This document shows positions 53,769 through 63,697 of a stretch of 64,000 bases of DNA, piece by piece. Both the position numbers and the translations under genes were made by a program. The DNA comes from Roseibaca sp. Y0-43 (lineage in GTDB: Bacteria; Pseudomonadota; Alphaproteobacteria; Rhodobacterales; Rhodobacteraceae), in the NCBI RefSeq assembly GCF_020667835.1, contig NZ_JAFMPR010000005.1, forward strand, positions 1 through 64,000, written 5' to 3'. Below the pieces are notes generated by a model. It worked only from the letters and a program-made list of their open reading frames with translations. It was not told where the DNA came from and made no database searches. Numbering within the stretch: the first letter of the stretch is position 1; the number at the start of each line of letters is the position of its first letter.

Positions 53769-54534
53769 TCACCGCCCCGCCATCCAAGAGCAGGTTCTGC
53801 CCCACGATGAAGCCCGCATATTGCGAACACAGGAACGCACAAGTCGCACCGAATTCCTGCGCTGTGCCGTAGCGGCCTGCGGGGATGGTGGCTTCGCGCT
53901 TCTTGCGGGCTTCGGCAATCGTGCTGCCATCGGCCTTGGCCACGCCCTGATCGAGCGAGGTCGCGCGGTCGGTGTCGTGAATACCCGGCAAAAGATTGTT
54001 CATGATCACGCCCTTGCCCGCCACCTGCCGCGAGGTGCCGGCCACATAGCCCGTCAGCCCAGCGCGCGCCGAATTCGACAGGCCCAGAACCGGGATGGGC
54101 GACTTAACGGACCCAGAGGTGATGTTCACAACCCGGCCCCAGCCCCGATCGATCATCCCCGGCACCAGTGCCTTGATCAGCGCGATGGGCGTCAGCATGT
54201 TGGCGTCGAGCGCCTTGATGAAGTCGTCGCGCTCCCAGTCGGACCACATTCCCGGTGGCGGGCCGCCCGCGTTATTAACCAGAATATCCACCTCGCCAGC
54301 GGCTTTCAGCACCTTGGCGCGCCCATCTTCGGTGGTGATGTCGGCGGCAACTGCCACGACCTCTACCCCATATGCGGCGCGGATATGGGCGGCGGTGGCC
54401 TCTAGCGCCTCTGCCCCGCGCGCATTCAGCACCAGATGCACACCTTCCGCTGCCAGTGCTTCGGCACAGCCGCGCCCTAACCCTTTGGAGCTTGCGCAAA
54501 CCAGCGCGCGTTTGCCTGCGATACCCAGATCCAT
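53755..54534 (-). CDS. SDR-family protein with degenerate catalytic motif
   Basis: A 259-residue Rossmann-fold protein. The nucleotide-binding loop reads CASSKGLGRG instead of TGxxxGxG. NNAGG is present, but the usual Tyr-x-x-x-Lys after the active-site serine is replaced by SNSARAGLTG. This matches a subgroup of ketoacyl-ACP-reductase-like SDRs known to lack the canonical tetrad. It may bind NAD(P) without classic dehydrogenase chemistry. It probably shares a transcript with the EamA transporter. Confidence 0.88.
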   Translation of the reverse strand: MDLGIAGKRALVCASSKGLGRGCAEALAAEGVHLVLNARGAEALEATAAHIRAAYGVEVVAVAADITTEDGRAKVLKAAGEVDILVNNAGGPPPGMWSDWERDDFIKALDANMLTPIALIKALVPGMIDRGWGRVVNITSGSVKSPIPVLGLSNSARAGLTGYVAGTSRQVAGKGVIMNNLLPGIHDTDRATSLDQGVAKADGSTIAEARKKREATIPAGRYGTAQEFGATCAFLCSQYAGFIVGQNLLLDGGAVNATL

Positions 54535-54716
54535 CTCGATCCTCCCGTTTGTTCACCTGTGCAGCAGTAGCATTAGCGCGCGCGATGGGAAAGACGAGAG
54601 GGCACCAAAGGAATGTCGCTGGCAGACAATTTCGTGTCGCTGGGGTTGCATGCACCCCCCAACCCCGTGTTAGCGTTAGCCATCAGCGATCATAAAAATA
54701 ACCGCATGGAGGGACC

Positions 54717-55130
54717 ATGTATCGGAAAGTCATCTTTCCGGTCGATCTGTCACATATCGACCACTTGACCAAGGCGCTTGCGACAGCCGCAGACCTTGCC
54801 AAGCACTACAAAGCCGAAATTTGCTATGTCGGCGTGACCGGCACGGCCCCCGGACCGGGCGCGCATAGCCCGACCGAATATGCAGAGAAACTGGCCAAGT
54901 TCGCAGCTGACCAAGGCGCTGCCCATGGGCTGAGTGCCACGTCGAAAACCTGTGTCAGCCATGACCCCAGCATCGACACGGACAAGACGCTTCTGAGCGC
55001 CATCGACGAGCTGGGCGGCGATCTTGTCGTCATGCAGACCCATGCGCCCAACGCGCTAGACTACATCTGGGCCGGGCATGGCGACACGATTGCCGCGCGC
55101 GCCGATATTTCCGTATTTCTGGTGCGCTGA
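54717..55130 (+). CDS. Universal stress protein (single UspA domain)
   Basis: A 137-residue UspA-fold protein. It starts MYRKVIFPVDLSHIDHLTKA and ends ADISVFLVR. The glycine motif for ATP binding is poor (IWAGHGDTIAA), so ATP binding is doubtful. It is 51 bp upstream of a BCCT transporter in the same direction, an arrangement seen with osmolyte carriers where a USP modulates transport. Confidence 0.9.
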   Translation: MYRKVIFPVDLSHIDHLTKALATAADLAKHYKAEICYVGVTGTAPGPGAHSPTEYAEKLAKFAADQGAAHGLSATSKTCVSHDPSIDTDKTLLSAIDELGGDLVVMQTHAPNALDYIWAGHGDTIAARADISVFLVR

Positions 55131-55181
55131 CAGCCGTCGCCGCACCCAAGCCACCCATCGTGGCCAAGAAGGAGACATTGC

Positions 55182-56843
55182 ATGTCACAAGAAGATACCG
55201 ACATTGAAGCGATCCCGGAACCCGAAGGGGCGTCCGAGGTGATCGACACCGATTACGAGATCGGACAAGACAACATAACCCCGCAAATCGGCCCGTTCGG
55301 GCTGGACATTCATAACCCCGTTTTCGTCGTGTCGGGCCTTGTGGTCGTGGCCTTCGTGATCCTGACCCTGATGTTTCAGGACGCGGTCGGCCCTGCCTTC
55401 ACGGCGCTCCGCGGTTTCCTGACTTCCAGCTTCGACTGGTTCTTCCTGTCGGCGGCGAATATCTTCGTCATCGTCTGCCTTGGTATCCTGATCTCGCCCT
55501 TGGGCAAGGTCCGGATCGGCGGGCAAGACGCGACACCCGATTATGGCTATCTGGGCTGGTTCGCGATGCTGTTTGCCGCAGGCATGGGCATTGGCCTGAT
55601 GTTCTTCGGCGTGCTGGAGCCGGTCTATTATTTCGGCACGCCCTGGGGCGATAACCCGCTCGGCGGCGATCTGGGCATTGTCGAAGGTGCGCTGGCAGAC
55701 CCGGAAACGGTCGAATCCGCGCGGCGTTTGGCGATGGCATCGACCATCTACCACTGGGGTCTGCACCCTTGGGCGATCTACGCGGTCGTGGCCCTGTCGC
55801 TGGCGCTCTTCGCCTATAACAAGGGTCTGCCGCTGACCGTGCGCTCGATCTTCTACCCCATCTTTGGCGAGAAAGTCTGGGGCTGGCCGGGCCACATCAT
55901 CGACATTCTGGCGGTGTTTGCCACGCTCTTCGGTCTGGCCACGTCTCTCGGATTCGGCGCACAGCAGGCGTCGGCCGGTCTGGGCTTCGTGTTCGACGCC
56001 CCGGAACTTGGGTCCAGCATCACCACCTCGATCATCCTGATCTGCATCATCACCGGCATGGCGCTCATCTCGGTGCTGCGGGGGCTGGACGGCGGGGTCA
56101 AGGTGCTGTCCGAAGTCAATATGGGCCTTGCGCTGCTGCTGATGATCTTCGTGCTGCTGGTCGGCCCGACACTGACGCTGCTGGGCAACCTGTTTGGCAA
56201 TATCGGCGCCTATTTCAGCGAAGTCGTAGCGCTGTCGAACCCGGTGGGCCGCGAAGATGACGGCTTCCGCCAAGGCTGGACCGCGTTCTACTGGGCGTGG
56301 TGGATCAGCTGGTCGCCCTTCGTCGGCATGTTCATCGCCCGCGTCAGCCGGGGCCGCACGGTGCGCGAATTCATCACCTGCGTGCTGATTATTCCGACAC
56401 TCGCCTCTGCGATATGGATGACAACCTTCGGCGGCACCGCGATCCAGCAATTGATCGACAGCGCATCGGAAGCGGCCGTGTTTGCTTACGTGATCGACAG
56501 CTATGTGCCGGAACTGTCGCTGTTCGGGATGCTGTCGGAACTGCCGCTGGCAAGCATTACCTCGGTGCTGGCGATCATCCTTGTGATCGTGTTCTTCGTC
56601 ACCTCGTCGGACTCGGGGTCGCTGGTGATCGACACGATCACGGCGGGCGGCAAGATCAATGCACCTGTCAGCCAGCGCGTGTTCTGGGTGATCTTCGAAG
56701 GGCTGGTTGCTGCGTCCTTGCTACTCGGCGGCGGTCTGGCGGCGCTGCAAGCGGCGTCCGTCTCGACCGGGTTGCCCTTTGCGATCGTCCTTCTAATGGC
56801 CTGCTGGGCGCTTGTGCGCGGGCTGATGTCGGAACCGCGCTGA
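55182..56843 (+). CDS. BCCT-family betaine/choline/carnitine-type transporter
   Basis: A 553-residue carrier with about 12 membrane helices. It has the glycine-rich substrate motif GMGIGLMFFGVLEPVYYF and the signature WTAFYWAWWISWSPFVGMFI, followed by ARVSRGRTVREFI. The acidic N-terminal tail (~40 residues) is cytoplasmic. It is likely Na+- or H+-coupled uptake of glycine betaine or a related compatible solute, which suits a saline habitat. A terminator follows. Confidence 0.94.
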   Translation: MSQEDTDIEAIPEPEGASEVIDTDYEIGQDNITPQIGPFGLDIHNPVFVVSGLVVVAFVILTLMFQDAVGPAFTALRGFLTSSFDWFFLSAANIFVIVCLGILISPLGKVRIGGQDATPDYGYLGWFAMLFAAGMGIGLMFFGVLEPVYYFGTPWGDNPLGGDLGIVEGALADPETVESARRLAMASTIYHWGLHPWAIYAVVALSLALFAYNKGLPLTVRSIFYPIFGEKVWGWPGHIIDILAVFATLFGLATSLGFGAQQASAGLGFVFDAPELGSSITTSIILICIITGMALISVLRGLDGGVKVLSEVNMGLALLLMIFVLLVGPTLTLLGNLFGNIGAYFSEVVALSNPVGREDDGFRQGWTAFYWAWWISWSPFVGMFIARVSRGRTVREFITCVLIIPTLASAIWMTTFGGTAIQQLIDSASEAAVFAYVIDSYVPELSLFGMLSELPLASITSVLAIILVIVFFVTSSDSGSLVIDTITAGGKINAPVSQRVFWVIFEGLVAASLLLGGGLAALQAASVSTGLPFAIVLLMACWALVRGLMSEPR

Positions 56844-56866
56844 CCCACGCGATAACCATCACGAAA

Positions 56867-56893
56867 CGGGGCCAGACACGGCCCCGTTTTTTT
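56867..56893 (+). terminator. Rho-independent terminator after the BCCT gene
   Basis: A 7-bp stem CGGGGCC / GGCCCCG with an AGACAC loop, followed by TTTTTTT, 23 bp after the transporter stop. Confidence 0.92.
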
Positions 56894-56987
56894 GTGACGT
56901 TGCGTCGGTTGACCCTAGGTCGCACTTGCCCGAAGCCGGTTTCGCGCGCTTCATCCCAACATGCGTCTTTTTGGGAGGAGAGACATC

Positions 56988-57380
56988 ATGCGCACCACCT
57001 TGGCCACCCTTGCAACCCTTGCCCTGATGGCGGCCCCCGCCTTGGCCGACCCCAGCCACGGGCTGTGGAAAACCGCCCCCGATGACAACGGCAATTTCGG
57101 CCATGTGCAGATCCAGACCTGTTCCAACGGGCGTATCTGCGGCGGGTTGGTTGCGGCCTTCGGCCCGAATGGCCAGCCCATCCCGTCCGACAATATCGGC
57201 CGCGCCATCGTCTGGGACATGGTGCCAGAGGGCAACGGCGCCTATGACGACGGCAAGGTCTACGCGCCCGACCGGGGCAAGACCTATAACGCCAAGATGG
57301 AATTGCGCGGCAACAGCCTTGGCGTGTCGGGCTGCGTGCTGGGCATCTGCCGCGAATCCGTCTGGACCCGCGCGCGCTGA
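56988..57380 (+). CDS. Exported DUF2147 protein
   Basis: A 130-residue secreted or periplasmic protein. The signal peptide covers residues 1-20 (ending PALADP). The mature part (HGLWKTAPDDNGNFGHVQIQ and SCVLG/ICRESVWTR-type ending) fits DUF2147, with two cysteine pairs likely to form disulfides. I chose ATG 56988, which has a GGAGGAG site nearby; an upstream ATG at 56961 lacks one. Function unknown. Confidence 0.85.
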   Translation: MRTTLATLATLALMAAPALADPSHGLWKTAPDDNGNFGHVQIQTCSNGRICGGLVAAFGPNGQPIPSDNIGRAIVWDMVPEGNGAYDDGKVYAPDRGKTYNAKMELRGNSLGVSGCVLGICRESVWTRAR

Positions 57381-57480
57381 CCACCGCCCCGCATGGAACC
57401 CCATTGGAGTGAGCGGCCTCTTGCGCTAACGTGATCTTGGGCGCGCGCGGTTTCGCGCGCGGACAGGGATGTGGGTTGCC

Positions 57481-58443
57481 ATGACGCATTACGATTGCGA
57501 AATCTTCGATGCGTCCGCCTTGCGGGCGTTCTGGGGCATCAACGAAGGCGAGCCGCTTGGCCCGCCCGACCTGCTATGCACAGGCGACGTGTATGAACTG
57601 CTGGAGGGCGCGCGCCCCAGCACCGTGACCTTCAAGATCACCGAGGACGCGATCACCATCGCCGACACCGCCCCAGAGGGCGGTTTCGCGGGGGCGGTCG
57701 CCGTTCTGGCAGAGCTGCGGCTGATGGCGCAGGATAACGAGGTGCTGGACGCGCTGCTTCTGGATATAGGGGGCCGGCTGGCGCTGCTGCCGCTCTCGCC
57801 GCTGCGCCGGGATGCGCGCTATGCGCTGATCGGCATCGACCCCGGCCAGACCCGGCTGCGCTTGTCGCAACTGGTCTTCGGCAGCTTTTGCGCAGGCACG
57901 CGGATCATGGCGGGCGACGGGCAGCTTGTCCCGATAGAGACGCTGGAGGCGGGCGATTACGTGCTGACCCGCGACAATGGCGCGCAACCGCTTCTATGGG
58001 TGGGCAAGATCACCGTGCGCGCCGTGGGGCTGTTTGCGCCCGTGCGCCTGCCGCCGGGGCTGTTGGGCAATCTTGGCCCGCTATCCGTCGGGCCGCTGCA
58101 ACGCATCTTCCTCTATCAGCGTGGTGGGCTGGCGGCGCATGGCCGGTCCGAGGCGCTGGTGCAAGCCCGCTACCTGGTCGATGGCGACCGCGTGCAGCAA
58201 CGCGAAGGCGGCTTTGCCACCTATCATGCGCTGGTGTTCGACGACCACCAGATCATCTATGCCGAAGGCGTGCCGACCGAAAGCCTGCTCGTGTCTCGGG
58301 CAACGGTGGCGCGCCTGCCCGAGGATTTCGCGCGCGACCTGTCGGCGCGGTTTCCGCAACTGAACCAGCGCGCGCATTTCGCGCCTGAACTGCCCGACGC
58401 CGCCGCGGCGCAGGCCTTGGCCGCGAAGCAAAAGGCATGGTGA
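57481..58443 (+). CDS. Hint (hedgehog/intein) domain protein
   Basis: A 320-residue protein. The N-terminal ~130 residues are a unique acidic domain. A Hint module follows at ~135-280 with the cysteine motif FGSFCAGTRIMAGDG, GDYVLTRDNGAQPLLWVG and VPTESLLVSR. The usual SPxHR histidine is replaced (VGPLQRIF) and the later HEV segment reads DHQII, so self-cleavage may be lost. An ATG at 57469 is an alternative start. It overlaps the next gene by 7 bp. Confidence 0.85.
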   Translation: MTHYDCEIFDASALRAFWGINEGEPLGPPDLLCTGDVYELLEGARPSTVTFKITEDAITIADTAPEGGFAGAVAVLAELRLMAQDNEVLDALLLDIGGRLALLPLSPLRRDARYALIGIDPGQTRLRLSQLVFGSFCAGTRIMAGDGQLVPIETLEAGDYVLTRDNGAQPLLWVGKITVRAVGLFAPVRLPPGLLGNLGPLSVGPLQRIFLYQRGGLAAHGRSEALVQARYLVDGDRVQQREGGFATYHALVFDDHQIIYAEGVPTESLLVSRATVARLPEDFARDLSARFPQLNQRAHFAPELPDAAAAQALAAKQKAW

Positions 58444-59306
58444 CGGGCGGCTGCATCCTTGCCGCGACCGATGGCACCGAGCGCTCGCGCGCCGTGCTGG
58501 GCCGCGCCCAGCTGATCGCCCGCCATTGGGGCGCAAGGCTGGCTCTGGTGCATGTGCGCAAACCCAGCGCCGCCCGCTTTCGCCTGCGTCTGGCACGGAC
58601 CGCGCCCGACCATCTGGCACAGGCGCTGGTCGAGCATGGTGGCCGGGCAGAGGATTTGCACATCCTCGACGCGGCCCCGGCAGAGGGCGTGATCGCGCTG
58701 GCCCGACAGTTGGGCGCCGGTCTGGTGGTCCTCGGGCTGCACCGCGAACGCCGCGTTCTGGACACGCTGCGCATGACCACGATGGAGCGGATCACCCTGG
58801 GTGTGGACTGCCCGGTGCTGGTCGCCCAGCGCTATCCGGTCCAGCCCTATGCCCGCGTGCTGGGCGCACTCAGCTTCGATCCGATCTGTGGGCGCGGGCT
58901 GGCACAGGCGGCCCGCATCGCGCCCGGCGCCGCGTTCCACGCCATCCATGCCCTACCCCGCGCGGCCACCGACAGCGCCACCGCCCGCGCGCGCGACCTG
59001 CAACGCGCCGAAGAGCGGCGCGCCGCGTTCATGCGCTGCAAGGATCTGCCCCCCGACATGCCCCTGCCAGAGATCGTGCCCGGCGGCGTGCACGAAGTGC
59101 TGCGCTTTCGCATGGAAGAATGGCAGCCGGACCTGTTGGTCATCGGCGCGCATTCGGGCCGCGACCCGACCCGGCTGGGCAATTACGCGCGCGACCTGAT
59201 GCGCGCGCCGCCCACCGATGCGCTGGTCACGAAGCCCGACCTTTCCGCGGGTCTTTTGCCGCCGGACACGCCTGATCCGGCAACAACGCCGCCAGCCGGT
59301 TCTTGA
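58437..59306 (+). CDS. Universal stress protein with two UspA domains
   Basis: A 289-residue tandem USP. Domain 1 is residues ~1-140 (CILAATDGTERSRAVLGRA, GLVVLGLHRERR) and domain 2 is ~140-289 (DLLVIGAHSGRDPTRLGNYA). Both lack a fully canonical ATP-binding GxxGxxxxxxxxxGS. The start overlaps the Hint gene by 7 bp (ATGGTGA), so the two are translationally linked. Confidence 0.85.
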   Translation: MVTGGCILAATDGTERSRAVLGRAQLIARHWGARLALVHVRKPSAARFRLRLARTAPDHLAQALVEHGGRAEDLHILDAAPAEGVIALARQLGAGLVVLGLHRERRVLDTLRMTTMERITLGVDCPVLVAQRYPVQPYARVLGALSFDPICGRGLAQAARIAPGAAFHAIHALPRAATDSATARARDLQRAEERRAAFMRCKDLPPDMPLPEIVPGGVHEVLRFRMEEWQPDLLVIGAHSGRDPTRLGNYARDLMRAPPTDALVTKPDLSAGLLPPDTPDPATTPPAGS

Positions 59307-59622
59307 CCCGGCAGTAGTCTGGCGCGGCGCCCAACTTGTCGCCCGATTGGATCAGCAAGGCCAGGCACTCGTCAGCGCGGTGGCAGGCCGCGCAACGGCG
59401 CGTGATGGACTGCAACAGGTCCAGCGGCGCGTCTTGGGTCAACTTGCCCGCCTTGATCGCGCCGACCATGTCCACCCCCAGTGCCGAAGACATGCGCCAG
59501 ACATTCAACTCGCGCGTGCGGCGTGGAAAGGCGGCATGGGTCATCGCCACCTCTGGCCGCATCACGAAAAACCAGCGTGGACGGTTCGCACTTTTGAAAA
59601 CGCTGTTCCAGAATTTCTGCAC
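59227..59622 (-). CDS. DUF6455-like protein
   Basis: A 131-residue basic protein with the layout of the DUF6455 family: a helical part (RRTRELNVWRMSSALGVDM), a cysteine cluster RRCAACHRADECLALL and a C-terminal PDYCRVKNRL. The CAACH looks like a haem-c site, but the protein has no export signal, so the cysteines more likely bind metal or a cluster. It converges on the USP gene with an 80-bp tail overlap. Function unknown. Confidence 0.7.
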   Translation of the reverse strand: MQKFWNSVFKSANRPRWFFVMRPEVAMTHAAFPRRTRELNVWRMSSALGVDMVGAIKAGKLTQDAPLDLLQSITRRCAACHRADECLALLIQSGDKLGAAPDYCRVKNRLAALLPDQACPAAKDPRKGRAS

Positions 59623-59919
59623 CTTCGATTCTCCTGCTCGATGTTCTTTTGGTGAGGCTGGAATTCATACACCTGTTATACATGTTATGGTTGCACGCTA
59701 CCACAGCCCGCAGCATTTGCAAGAATGCTTAACACATGATGCAATCGCCCCGGTCAAATAACAGTTATTGCCTGCACAAAGGGCACATGGGGCGCTCGCC
59801 CCCCAGCCTTGCGCCCGGCGCATGGCGGATTTGCCATAAAACCCTCGCAACCTGAAAAAATATGCGATAAGTAGTCGTTTAACGTTGAACTATTGTCTTT
59901 ACGGGAGGAGTGACCGGGC
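59623..59919. promoter_or_regulatory. AT-richer intergenic region upstream of pdhA and the DUF6455 gene
   Basis: A 297-bp divergent gap holding the promoters of both genes. It is clearly less GC-rich than its surroundings, especially at 59640-59760 and 59830-59900. The near-palindrome GTTTAACGTTGAAC lies about 35 bp upstream of pdhA, and GGGAGGAG precedes the pdhA ATG. I see no RNA gene. Confidence 0.5.
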
Positions 59920-60930
59920 ATGGCGACACGCAAAACGGCACCGAAATCCAATGTCTCGGCAGAAGAATTGCTGGGCTATTACCGCGACATGCTGTTGATC
60001 CGCCGCTTCGAGGAAAAGGCGGGCCAACTCTACGGCATGGGCCTGATCGGCGGGTTCTGCCACCTGTATATCGGGCAAGAAGCCGTGGTTGTCGGGCTGG
60101 AGGCCGCCGCGAAAGAGGGTGACAAGCGCATCACATCCTACCGCGACCACGGGCATATGCTGGCTTGCGGGATGGACCCCAAGGGCGTGATGGCAGAGCT
60201 GACCGGCCGCGAGGGCGGCTATTCCAAGGGCAAGGGCGGCTCTATGCACATGTTCAGCCGCGACAAGCATTTCTATGGCGGCCACGGCATTGTCGGCGCG
60301 CAGGTGCCGCTGGGCGCGGGTCTGGCCTTTTCCGACATGTATAAAGGCAATGACAACGTGACCTTCGCCTATTTCGGCGACGGGGCCGCGAACCAGGGCC
60401 AGGTTTACGAGACCTATAACATGGCCATGCTGTGGTCCTTGCCCGTGATCTTCGTGATCGAGAACAACAAATATGCCATGGGCACCAGCGTGCAGCGCGC
60501 GACCAAATCGCCTTCGCTTTGGGAACGGGGTGCCGCCTATGGCATCGCGGGCGAGGAAGTGGACGGCATGGATGTGCTGGCCGTGAAAGCCGCGGCCGAG
60601 AAGGCCGTGGCGCATTGCCGCGCCAAGAAAGGCCCGTATATCTTAGAGATTATGACCTATCGCTATCGCGGGCATTCGATGTCGGACCCCGCGAAATATC
60701 GCACCCGCGACGAGGTGCAGAAGATGCGCGAAGAGCGTGACGCCATCGAGCATGTCCGCGAATTGCTGCTGCAAGGCAAACACGCGACCGAGGACGATCT
60801 GAAGGCCATCGACAAAGACATCAAGACCATCGTCAACGAGTCTGCCGATTTCGCCAAGGAAAGCCCGGAACCCGCGCTGGACGAGCTGTGGACCGATATT
60901 TACGCGGCCGATGTGCCGCAGAACGTGTGA
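59920..60930 (+). CDS. pdhA: Pyruvate dehydrogenase E1 component alpha subunit
   Basis: A 336-residue thiamine diphosphate E1 alpha. It has the TPP motif [20 protein letters not shown] and [15 protein letters not shown], with phosphorylation-loop-like [15 protein letters not shown]. It decarboxylates pyruvate as an alpha2beta2 enzyme with PdhB and passes acetyl to the PdhC lipoyl domain. First gene of the pdh operon. Confidence 0.96.
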   Translation: MATRKTAPKSNVSAEELLGYYRDMLLIRRFEEKAGQLYGMGLIGGFCHLYIGQEAVVVGLEAAAKEGDKRITSYRDHGHMLACGMDPKGVMAELTGREGGYSKGKGGSMHMFSRDKHFYGGHGIVGAQVPLGAGLAFSDMYKGNDNVTFAYFGDGAANQGQVYETYNMAMLWSLPVIFVIENNKYAMGTSVQRATKSPSLWERGAAYGIAGEEVDGMDVLAVKAAAEKAVAHCRAKKGPYILEIMTYRYRGHSMSDPAKYRTRDEVQKMREERDAIEHVRELLLQGKHATEDDLKAIDKDIKTIVNESADFAKESPEPALDELWTDIYAADVPQNV

Positions 60931-60949
60931 TTTGGGGGGACAAGAACGC

Positions 60950-62338
60950 ATGGCAACCGAAATCCTGATGCCCGCCCTCTCTCCGACGATGGAAGAAGGC
61001 ACGCTGGCCAAATGGCTGGTGAAGGAAGGCGATACCGTCTCTGCCGGTGACATTCTGGCAGAGATTGAAACCGACAAGGCCACGATGGAGTTCGAGGCCG
61101 TCGACGAGGGCGTGATCGGCAAGATCATGGTGCCCGCCGGCACTGAAGGTGTGAAGGTGAACACGCCCATCGCCGTGCTGGTCGAGGATGGCGAAAGCGT
61201 GGACGACGCGCAGGCCACAAGTGCCGCCGCCCCGGCCCCCACCGCGCTGCAAACCTCCGAGGGGCGCGCGGACCCAAGCCCGTCGCATGGGGCCGCCCCC
61301 GCACAAGCGCGCGAGCCCGCCCCCGACGCGACCCCCGACTGGCCCGAAGGCACAGAGACGCGCAAGCAAACCGTGCGCGAGGCGCTGCGCGATGCGATGG
61401 CCGAGGAAATGCGCCGCTCGGGCGATGTCTTCGTCATGGGCGAAGAGGTGGCCGAATATCAGGGTGCTTACAAGATCACCCAAGGCCTGCTGGACGAATT
61501 CGGCGCGAAACGCGTGATCGACACGCCCATCACCGAACATGGCTTTGCGGGCATCGGTGTCGGCGCGGCCTTTGGCGGGTTGCGCCCGATTGTCGAGTTC
61601 ATGACCTTCAACTTCGCCATGCAGGCGATTGACCAGATCATCAACTCTGCCGCCAAGACGCTGTATATGTCGGGCGGGCAGATGGGCTGCCCCATCGTGT
61701 TCCGTGGCCCGAACGGCGCGGCGGCGCGCGTGGGCGCACAGCACAGCCAGTGTTATGCCGCGTGGTATAGCCATGTGCCGGGGCTGAAAGTGGTGATGCC
61801 CTATTCGGCTGCCGATGCGAAAGGCTTGCTGAAACAAGCCATCCGCGACCCGAACCCGGTCGTGTTCCTGGAAAACGAGATCCTTTACGGCAAAAGCTTC
61901 GACGTGCCGGTGATGGAGGATTTCACCATCCCCTTCGGCAAGGCCAAGATAGAGCGCGCGGGTGACGATGTGACCATCGTCAGCTTCGGCATCGGCATGA
62001 CCTATGCGCTGGAAGCGGCGGAACGGCTGGCCAAGGACGGTATCAGCGCAGAGGTCATCAACCTGCGCACCATCCGGCCCATGGATACCGACACGATCCT
62101 TGCCTCCCTGCGCAAGACCAACCGGCTGGTGACGGTGGAAGAAGGCTTCCCGCAAAGCTCTGTCGGGAATTACATCACCTCTGTCGTGATGCAGCAGGCC
62201 TTCGACCATCTCGATGCGCCGGTCATCAACCTGTGCGGCAAGGACGTGCCCATGCCCTATGCCGCGAACCTTGAAAAACTGGCGCTGGTCACGACCGATG
62301 AAGTGGTCGAAGCCGTGCACAAAGTCACCTATCGCTAA
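60950..62338 (+). CDS. pdhB: Pyruvate dehydrogenase E1 component beta subunit with N-terminal lipoyl domain
   Basis: A 462-residue E1 beta with a lipoyl domain at residues 1-80 (lipoyl lysine in [17 protein letters not shown]), an Ala/Pro linker at ~85-135, and the transketolase-like part from ~140 ([20 protein letters not shown]). Such E1 beta-lipoyl fusions are normal in alphaproteobacteria. I chose ATG 60950, 19 bp after pdhA. Confidence 0.95.
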   Translation: MATEILMPALSPTMEEGTLAKWLVKEGDTVSAGDILAEIETDKATMEFEAVDEGVIGKIMVPAGTEGVKVNTPIAVLVEDGESVDDAQATSAAAPAPTALQTSEGRADPSPSHGAAPAQAREPAPDATPDWPEGTETRKQTVREALRDAMAEEMRRSGDVFVMGEEVAEYQGAYKITQGLLDEFGAKRVIDTPITEHGFAGIGVGAAFGGLRPIVEFMTFNFAMQAIDQIINSAAKTLYMSGGQMGCPIVFRGPNGAAARVGAQHSQCYAAWYSHVPGLKVVMPYSAADAKGLLKQAIRDPNPVVFLENEILYGKSFDVPVMEDFTIPFGKAKIERAGDDVTIVSFGIGMTYALEAAERLAKDGISAEVINLRTIRPMDTDTILASLRKTNRLVTVEEGFPQSSVGNYITSVVMQQAFDHLDAPVINLCGKDVPMPYAANLEKLALVTTDEVVEAVHKVTYR

Positions 62339-62350
62339 GGAGGGACGGGA

Positions 62351-63688
62351 ATGCCTACAGAAATTCTCATGCCCGCATTGTCCCCGACCATGGAGGAAGG
62401 GACGCTGGCGAAATGGCTGGTCAAAGAGGGCGACACGGTCGCCTCGGGCGACATCATCGCAGAAATCGAGACCGACAAGGCCACGATGGAATTCGAGGCC
62501 GTCGATGAAGGCGTGATCGGCAAGATCATCATAGCTGCCGGCACCGAAGGGGTGAAAGTGAATACCCCCATCGCGGTGCTGCTGGACGATGGCGAAAGCG
62601 CCGATGACATTGCAGCCCCCGCACAGGCAAAGGCGCCGGAAGCCGCACCTGCGGCTGACGCGGCCACGAAGGCGGCCCCCGAATCTGCAGGCTCAGGGGG
62701 CTCCGCCGTGGCCGCCCCCCCTGCCCCGGTCAAGGATGGCGGTCGCATTTTCGCCTCGCCGCTTGCGCGGCGCATCGCCGCCGAGAAAGGTCTGGACCTG
62801 AGCCAGATCGCAGGTTCCGGCCCGCATGGGCGTATCGTGAAGGCGGATGTGCTGGATGCGAAACCGGGCGCAGCCCCGGCCCCGCAGGCCAGCGCCGCCG
62901 CACCCGCTGCTGCAAGCGCAGCACCCGCCAAGGCCGCTGCTGCCACGATGCCCACAGGCCCAAGCGCCGACATGGTCGCGCGCATGTATGAAGGCCGCGA
63001 CTACGAAGAAGTCGCCTTGGACGGCATGCGCAAGACGGTGGCAAGCCGCCTGACCGAAGCCAAGCAGACCATCCCGCATTTCTACCTGCGCCGCGAGGTG
63101 CAACTGGATGCGCTGATGAAGTTCCGCGCCGATCTGAACAAGCAGCTTGAAGCGCGCGGCGTGAAGCTGTCGGTCAATGACTTCATCATCAAGGCCTGCG
63201 CCATGGCACTTCAAGCCGTGCCGGGCTGCAATGCGGTCTGGGCGGGCGACCGTATCTTGCGGTTGAAGCCGTCGGATGTGGCCGTGGCGGTCGCGATCGA
63301 AGGCGGGCTGTTCACGCCAGTGCTGAAAGACGCGCATCTCAAATCGCTCTCGGCGCTGTCCACCGAGATGAAGGATCTGGCCGGTCGCGCCCGCAGCAAG
63401 AAGCTGGCACCGCATGAATATGTCGGCGGCTCCATGGCGATTTCCAACCTTGGCATGTTCGGGATCGAGAATTTCGACGCCGTCATCAACCCGCCGCACG
63501 GGTCTATCCTGGCCGTGGGCGCGGGCGTGAAAAAGCCCGTGGTGGGCGCGGATGGCGAGGTGAAGGTCGCAACCGTCATGTCCATGACGCTGTCGGTCGA
63601 TCACCGCGTCATCGACGGCGCGCTGGGGGCAGAGTTCCTGCGCGAAGTCGTGGCCTATCTGGAAAACCCGGTCACGATGCTGGCCTGA
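62351..63688 (+). CDS. pdhC: Dihydrolipoamide acetyltransferase, pyruvate dehydrogenase E2
   Basis: A 445-residue E2. The lipoyl domain is at 1-80 with [17 protein letters not shown], the peripheral-subunit-binding domain at ~130-170 ([20 protein letters not shown]) and the catalytic domain at ~215-445, ending with the active-site motif [14 protein letters not shown]. The lipoyl domain is nearly identical to that of pdhB, which suggests duplication or gene conversion. It follows pdhB by 12 bp. No lpd (E3) gene is in the window. Confidence 0.96.
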   Translation: MPTEILMPALSPTMEEGTLAKWLVKEGDTVASGDIIAEIETDKATMEFEAVDEGVIGKIIIAAGTEGVKVNTPIAVLLDDGESADDIAAPAQAKAPEAAPAADAATKAAPESAGSGGSAVAAPPAPVKDGGRIFASPLARRIAAEKGLDLSQIAGSGPHGRIVKADVLDAKPGAAPAPQASAAAPAAASAAPAKAAAATMPTGPSADMVARMYEGRDYEEVALDGMRKTVASRLTEAKQTIPHFYLRREVQLDALMKFRADLNKQLEARGVKLSVNDFIIKACAMALQAVPGCNAVWAGDRILRLKPSDVAVAVAIEGGLFTPVLKDAHLKSLSALSTEMKDLAGRARSKKLAPHEYVGGSMAISNLGMFGIENFDAVINPPHGSILAVGAGVKKPVVGADGEVKVATVMSMTLSVDHRVIDGALGAEFLREVVAYLENPVTMLA

Positions 63689-63697
63689 TAAAGACAG

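Noticed and set aside
59405-59420. CXXCH haem-binding motif in the DUF6455-like protein (CAACH)
   Set aside because: The protein has no signal peptide or cytochrome fold. The other cysteines fit the DUF6455 pattern better.
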